A stretch of DNA of 64,000 nucleotides, taken from contig CASBWL010000413.1 of NCBI GenBank assembly GCA_949130495.1, positions 1-64,000 on the forward strand, in the 5' to 3' direction. The translations under genes and the position numbers were made by a program. Below, in pieces: positions 60,042 through 64,000 of this stretch. How positions within the stretch are numbered: position 1 is the first letter of the stretch; every line of letters starts with the position of its first letter. A model generated the notes under the pieces. The model made no database searches. It was not told where the DNA came from and worked only from the letters and a program-made list of their open reading frames with translations. Source of the DNA: Sambucus nigra (lineage: Eukaryota; Streptophyta; Magnoliopsida; Dipsacales; Adoxaceae).

Positions 60042-62257
60042 GATCACATTAGAAAACATGTATAGATACGAACCATTGAAGAAAAGTTCTAAATTTGTTA
60101 TGACTGAACGATTGAGGAAATGCCTTATGTAAATTGAACTTATTTATCATAGTGCAAAGATTGAAAAATAAAAATAAAAACTATGTCAAAATGAAAAGAT
60201 TGAAAGATTTTTATTCGGAAATGTTTGAAATGAAAATTGAGTGTATATGTGTACTTTCAACCATCCAAACTTTTAATCACACTGGTATGTTCTTTTGGTA
60301 TTTTGGAATGCCTTAAGGGTATACAACATAACAAAAGGGGGCCAAACACCAAATGACTTCACTTATAAATGAGCTTATTTGTAATGTTTTCACCTTTAAC
60401 TGAAAAGATAGAAGAAAAAAAGGTTTAAAGTTGTGTTTGATTTAGAGTTTGGGGGGGGGGGGGGGGGGGTAATATACCATGAAATTTGTTTCTCACCTAC
60501 CCACAAGTTTACTTTTATCAAGGAAAATGTTCAAATTGTACTTTAGACAAACCTGGAAATATATGAAAATAAATTTTAACAATCTAACACACTTGGGCCC
60601 CATTTGGTTGTCCCCAAAATTATAAAATAGCCCATCTAAAATTGATTAATTCATTAAGGCATCATTTGATGTGACGTATAAAAGGACTGAATTGGATAAA
60701 ATTATCATATCCAAACAAGTGTAGTTTAGGATAGGAGATAAAATGAGATAAGTTATCTCAAGTGAGCTCCTTATCCCACAAGGAGTGGGATAAAAAAAAT
60801 CCCACCTCCTAGATGGTATAAAACTATACGGTGTCAAGACTTGAATTGAGATTACTTTCGTGCCCTTATTAAGTTAAAAGAAACTCACTCAACTTGGACT
60901 CTCAACATTACTACTGTCTTTCATCCTTTTCAATCTCACAAGTCTCTATCATTCACAAAAATCCTTGTCATTCATGGTAGGTGTCCTCCTCCTTTATTCT
61001 TTATTTATTTTCTCTCTCTGCAAGTAGCCTTTTTTATTAGTTAACATCTGTAACTTTTCCGTTTTATGAGATTTCTTTCACCGCTACAAATTTTCTTTAT
61101 GTTTGTTGGTTTAAAGATTTTACAAAAGGCTGTTAGATTTTTTTATGTGTTGGTTTAATCAACTTGCTCAAAAATAAAAATGGTAACCAAATGATACTAT
61201 ATATTAATTTGGGTTGGAAGGAGTATTAAAAAATGGTACATTTGTGCATAGGTCCTAAAATTCTAACATTTAAGTGATAAGTCCAACTGATAGGTCCTAC
61301 AGTTAATTTATTTATTTGTGGTACTACAATATAAAAAACTTATTAATATATAAGTGGGGTTGGCTAAATCCTTTAAAAATTTTAAAGGTTCCTATAAAAG
61401 ACTCCTTATGGCACTGGAATGATCCCGACATTTTAGATTATCCAAATCCTCCCTGCAAGCTTGATGGCGACTGGATCCCCGCCGATGCCATACCATAAAG
61501 TCTTGTTAGAAAATATTTGGGTGATTATGGTGTGCATGAACAAAATACTTTTGTTTGACCCTTATAATTATTGGGTAGTACCATATCCAACCATCGTGAA
61601 AGGCTTAGGGATTTGAGGTCCAGTGTTATACCTTCTGCTCTTGATGTTCCCCCAGAAGGGATGGAGAAATCCTTGGGAAAGTGTCCAGATAAATAAAAAT
61701 GTATATTTTTCATATTTTGATATTTGTAATTTGGCAAAGAACAATATGTAATGAATTTTCAATAATCTTTTGAATGAAAGAGAATATATGGTTAACACAT
61801 GTTATATATCATGATGGCCTACCAGTAGCTTAGCAATGTGATTATGTGATCGAATATTAGTCGACTAATCTCCTTGACTCATTACCAACTTGGACTAACC
61901 TGAGTTGTCCAGTATCTGGTTCCACTAACACACTTATGGTTGTCTAAACGGATTGCGACCAAATTTTACAGGATTTCCTTGACTTGGTCCGATAACACTT
62001 CTTGTTCTTATTTTTGACTTTAAGTCACATGGGAAATTTTTAAAGTTAGGAACTTCTTATTCATGACTTGTTAAAGACGAAGTAATACATGAAGTAACTT
62101 CATTGTATGGCTATTTTTTATAGTATCACTTGATCCTAATTTTTGAGATTGCTACATCTCCCACTCCTAAAAAAACATGAAAAGGGAAGTTAATTGATCA
62201 TAAGCCAATAAATTCTCATTAAACTGATCATAATTTCTACATATGTATTGAAAAACT
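60042..62257. other. Unassigned DNA with minor element traces
   Basis: A poly-G tract is at 60451-60469. A possible MITE at about 60656-60838 has GTGACGTATAAAA near one end and the loose complement GACACCGTATAG near the other, with internal short palindromes. A Stowaway-like end (TTAATTTGGGTTGGAAGGAG, about 61206-61225) stands alone. The frame 61316-61498 ends LWHWNDPDILDYPNPPC, then KLDGDWIPADAIP and a stop; it looks protein-like but I do not recognise it. All are weak calls. Confidence 0.3.
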
Positions 62258-63415
62258 TTTAATTCGGTCTCATTGATAAAATTTTCTAAGATGCTCGGCA
62301 TTCTAGGGGTTCTTGAATTTCTCCCCTTGAAGTATCTCCAGGCGATAGGTATGTAGTTAGATGACTACAGAGATGTGGTATAGACCATGCCAATTAGCCT
62401 CCAACTTGTTCCCTTTCTGGATTATCTTCTTTAATACATAGTCTCCCTCCTTCAACTTGCCTTACTTCACTCTTCTATTGTAGATCCTGGAAATACATTA
62501 TTGACAAGCTACTACCCGAGGCGTAACATTCTCCCTTCCTGCCTCTACTAATTCTAAATCTAGCCTCATTATTAGATCAATTTTGAAAGAGTTAAAGTTG
62601 ACTTGATAGACCTATCTCTATTGGAACAACTATCTTTGTATCCATTTGCTAGCATGTATGGACCTTCATTGGTGGTTGTCCTCGGCGTGGTTCTATAGGA
62701 CCATAAGGCACTTTGCAATTCATTGATCTAGCTTCTTTTTGCATCATTAAGCCTCTATTTCAAATCATCAAGCAACATTTTGTTGGTCACCTTTGTTTGA
62801 TAATTTCATTGAGGATGTCCAGGTGTAGAGTATAGCTTTTGGATCTTAGATTGAATATGATAATCTTCAAACTCTTGGTTGTCAAACTAGGTTCCATGGT
62901 CTGTGATGAAAGCATACGACAGGCCATATCAGTATATGATAGTTTTCCATATAAACTAAAAAACTCTTTCGTAAGGCATATTCACTAGCGGCTTAACTTC
63001 AACCCACTTTGTGAAGTAGTCTACGGCAATGACTAAGTACTTAAATTCTTCCATTAGTTTTTCGTAGTGGGCCTACCAAATCATTTTTTCGAATGGCAAA
63101 AGGCCAAGGGGAAGTGATTGGCATCAAAGTATCCCCTGATCTTCTGTATATGACAGCGAAGTTTCGCATTTGTCACACCTTTTAGCATATGAAGAGCAAT
63201 TTTCCTTCATGGTTGTCCAATAATATCCCTACATAGCTACCCATTGCACTAATGATAGTCCTGCTGAGTAAGCTTTCCATGATCCCTCATGTACTTTCTT
63301 GATCAAGTTTTATACTTCGGCTTTATGGACACATCAGAGTAAGGAGACAGTGTATATTGTATCCTTTTCTAACCAAAAATCCTCCTTTTAGCACATATCT
63401 AGCCTTTTTGTATTT
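62258..63415 (-). pseudogene. Tat-type Ty3/gypsy integrase remnant
   Basis: The minus strand encodes, in order, a KGGFLVRKGYN start, QGYYW-like GYYWTTMKEN, the zinc-binding CDKCETS, then LVIAVDYFTKWVEVKPL (first catalytic Asp, about 63035-62985), AFITDHGT (second Asp), HPQ with the NGQ-E region destroyed, LWSYRTTPRTTTNEGP, and a C-terminal GDYVLKKIIQKGNKLEANW to NAEHLRKFYQ. DYFTKWVE, SYRTTPR and NAEHLRKYY wording is typical of the Tat/Ogre side of Ty3/gypsy and differs from the chromovirus T3. Many stops occur. It is cut at 63415-63420 by the LTR at the right edge. Confidence 0.85.
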
Positions 63416-63419
63416 TAAT

Positions 63420-64000
63420 TGTAATACCCCACATTTTTATGAGTATTAAATAGAAGCTACATAGATTTAATTGAAATTATGGGAATTATTATTCGAAGAA
63501 AATAATTGACTTTATCTTTAATTTGGCATAATAATTAAACAAGAATGTTTAATTATATTAGAGTATTTAATTTACAATTTAATATTTCGTAAATGTGATA
63601 CAAGTGTTATGACTTTTATGGTATGATGGTATATTGAAAATTATGAAGATAGTCGCGAATAAATTGATGACTCGTTGATTTAGTAAAGCCATATTAAGGA
63701 TATACGCATATGATAATGATAGAACATACAAATAATGTATAAAGTGTTTATAGACTTTTGAATATGATTAGATGACTTCAATTTGCATTTGAAGTGTTTA
63801 AAAATGGACCTATAGGTTAGGTAGGACCTTGGGTAGAGTTTCGGGTCAAACATGGTATGGATAAAAACCTTTTTAGGGGTTGTAGTTCTGGCCCATTGGG
63901 GAACTCCGAATTTAACCTAATTAAAATGATAATTAAAAGGTATTAGATTAGCCCTAGGGTTCCATAACAACACCACATCACTTTTGGAGGACACACATCT
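63420..64000 (+). mobile_element. Start of a Tekay-like LTR, cut by window end
   Basis: TGTAATACCCCACATTTTTA matches the start of Tekay-like LTRs. The sequence then resembles their first 500 bp in layout (TTCGGGTCAAA, GGCCCATTGGG, AACACCACATCACTTTTGG near the edge). It interrupts the Tat integrase remnant. Whether it is a solo LTR or a full element lies outside the window. Confidence 0.8.

Noticed and set aside
60451..60469. Poly-G and poly-C tracts (also 19447, 30836, 57154) as functional elements
   Set aside because: Homopolymers of this kind commonly arise by slippage or sequencing error, and no conserved context was seen.

Overview
The window is nuclear DNA from a flowering plant, probably a eudicot. 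It is AT-rich, packed with nested transposable elements, and contains a short piece of chloroplast petA. I see no intact host gene, tRNA, rRNA, CRISPR array or prokaryotic operon. Almost everything recognisable is a mobile element or its remains, and all element genes are broken. The species cannot be named from the sequence.

Positions 1-30,354 hold a nested stack. A Tekay-like Ty3/gypsy element (T2) has its 5' LTR split by a second, minus-strand Ty3/gypsy element (T1, 1692-15171). T1's own upstream LTR carries a 3.25-kb non-autonomous Helitron (10375-13628). T2 keeps a tRNA-Met primer site and a decayed gag/protease. An internal deletion then fuses the protease to a truncated 3' LTR, which is interrupted by a Copia-like solo LTR (19859-22096). 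Next comes a 6.9-kb CACTA (En/Spm) transposon (23438-30351, target duplication TGC). It has palindromic subterminal repeats, a G-rich leader, a TNP2 transposase that lost its catalytic core, and a better-preserved spliced TNPA-like gene.

Positions 30,355-43,484 hold two solo LTRs, one inside the other (CTATA and TGGGA target duplications). They are followed by a spacer with a hAT-type MITE (39712-40218) and the 5' half of a LINE next to an LTR-element gag, primer site and LTR edge, all on the minus strand.

Positions 43,485-53,924 hold the most complete retroelement, a plus-strand Tekay-type chromovirus (T3). Its order is LTR, PBS, gag, protease, RT, RNase H, integrase, chromodomain, PPT, LTR. 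Most of its in-frame stops fit C-to-T or G-to-A changes in Gln, Arg or Trp codons.

Positions 53,925-64,000 are lower-copy-looking DNA with a Stowaway MITE, the petA fragment, a 1.75-kb nearly symmetrical palindrome carrying two head-to-head copies of a coding first exon, a minus-strand Tat-type integrase remnant, and the start of another Tekay-like LTR at the right edge.

No described molecular system operates here as a unit. The best leads for something new are the inverted duplication at 58291-60041, a hairpin shared by divergent Tekay LTRs, and clusters of self-complementary GATC/ATCGAT motifs at matching places in those LTRs.
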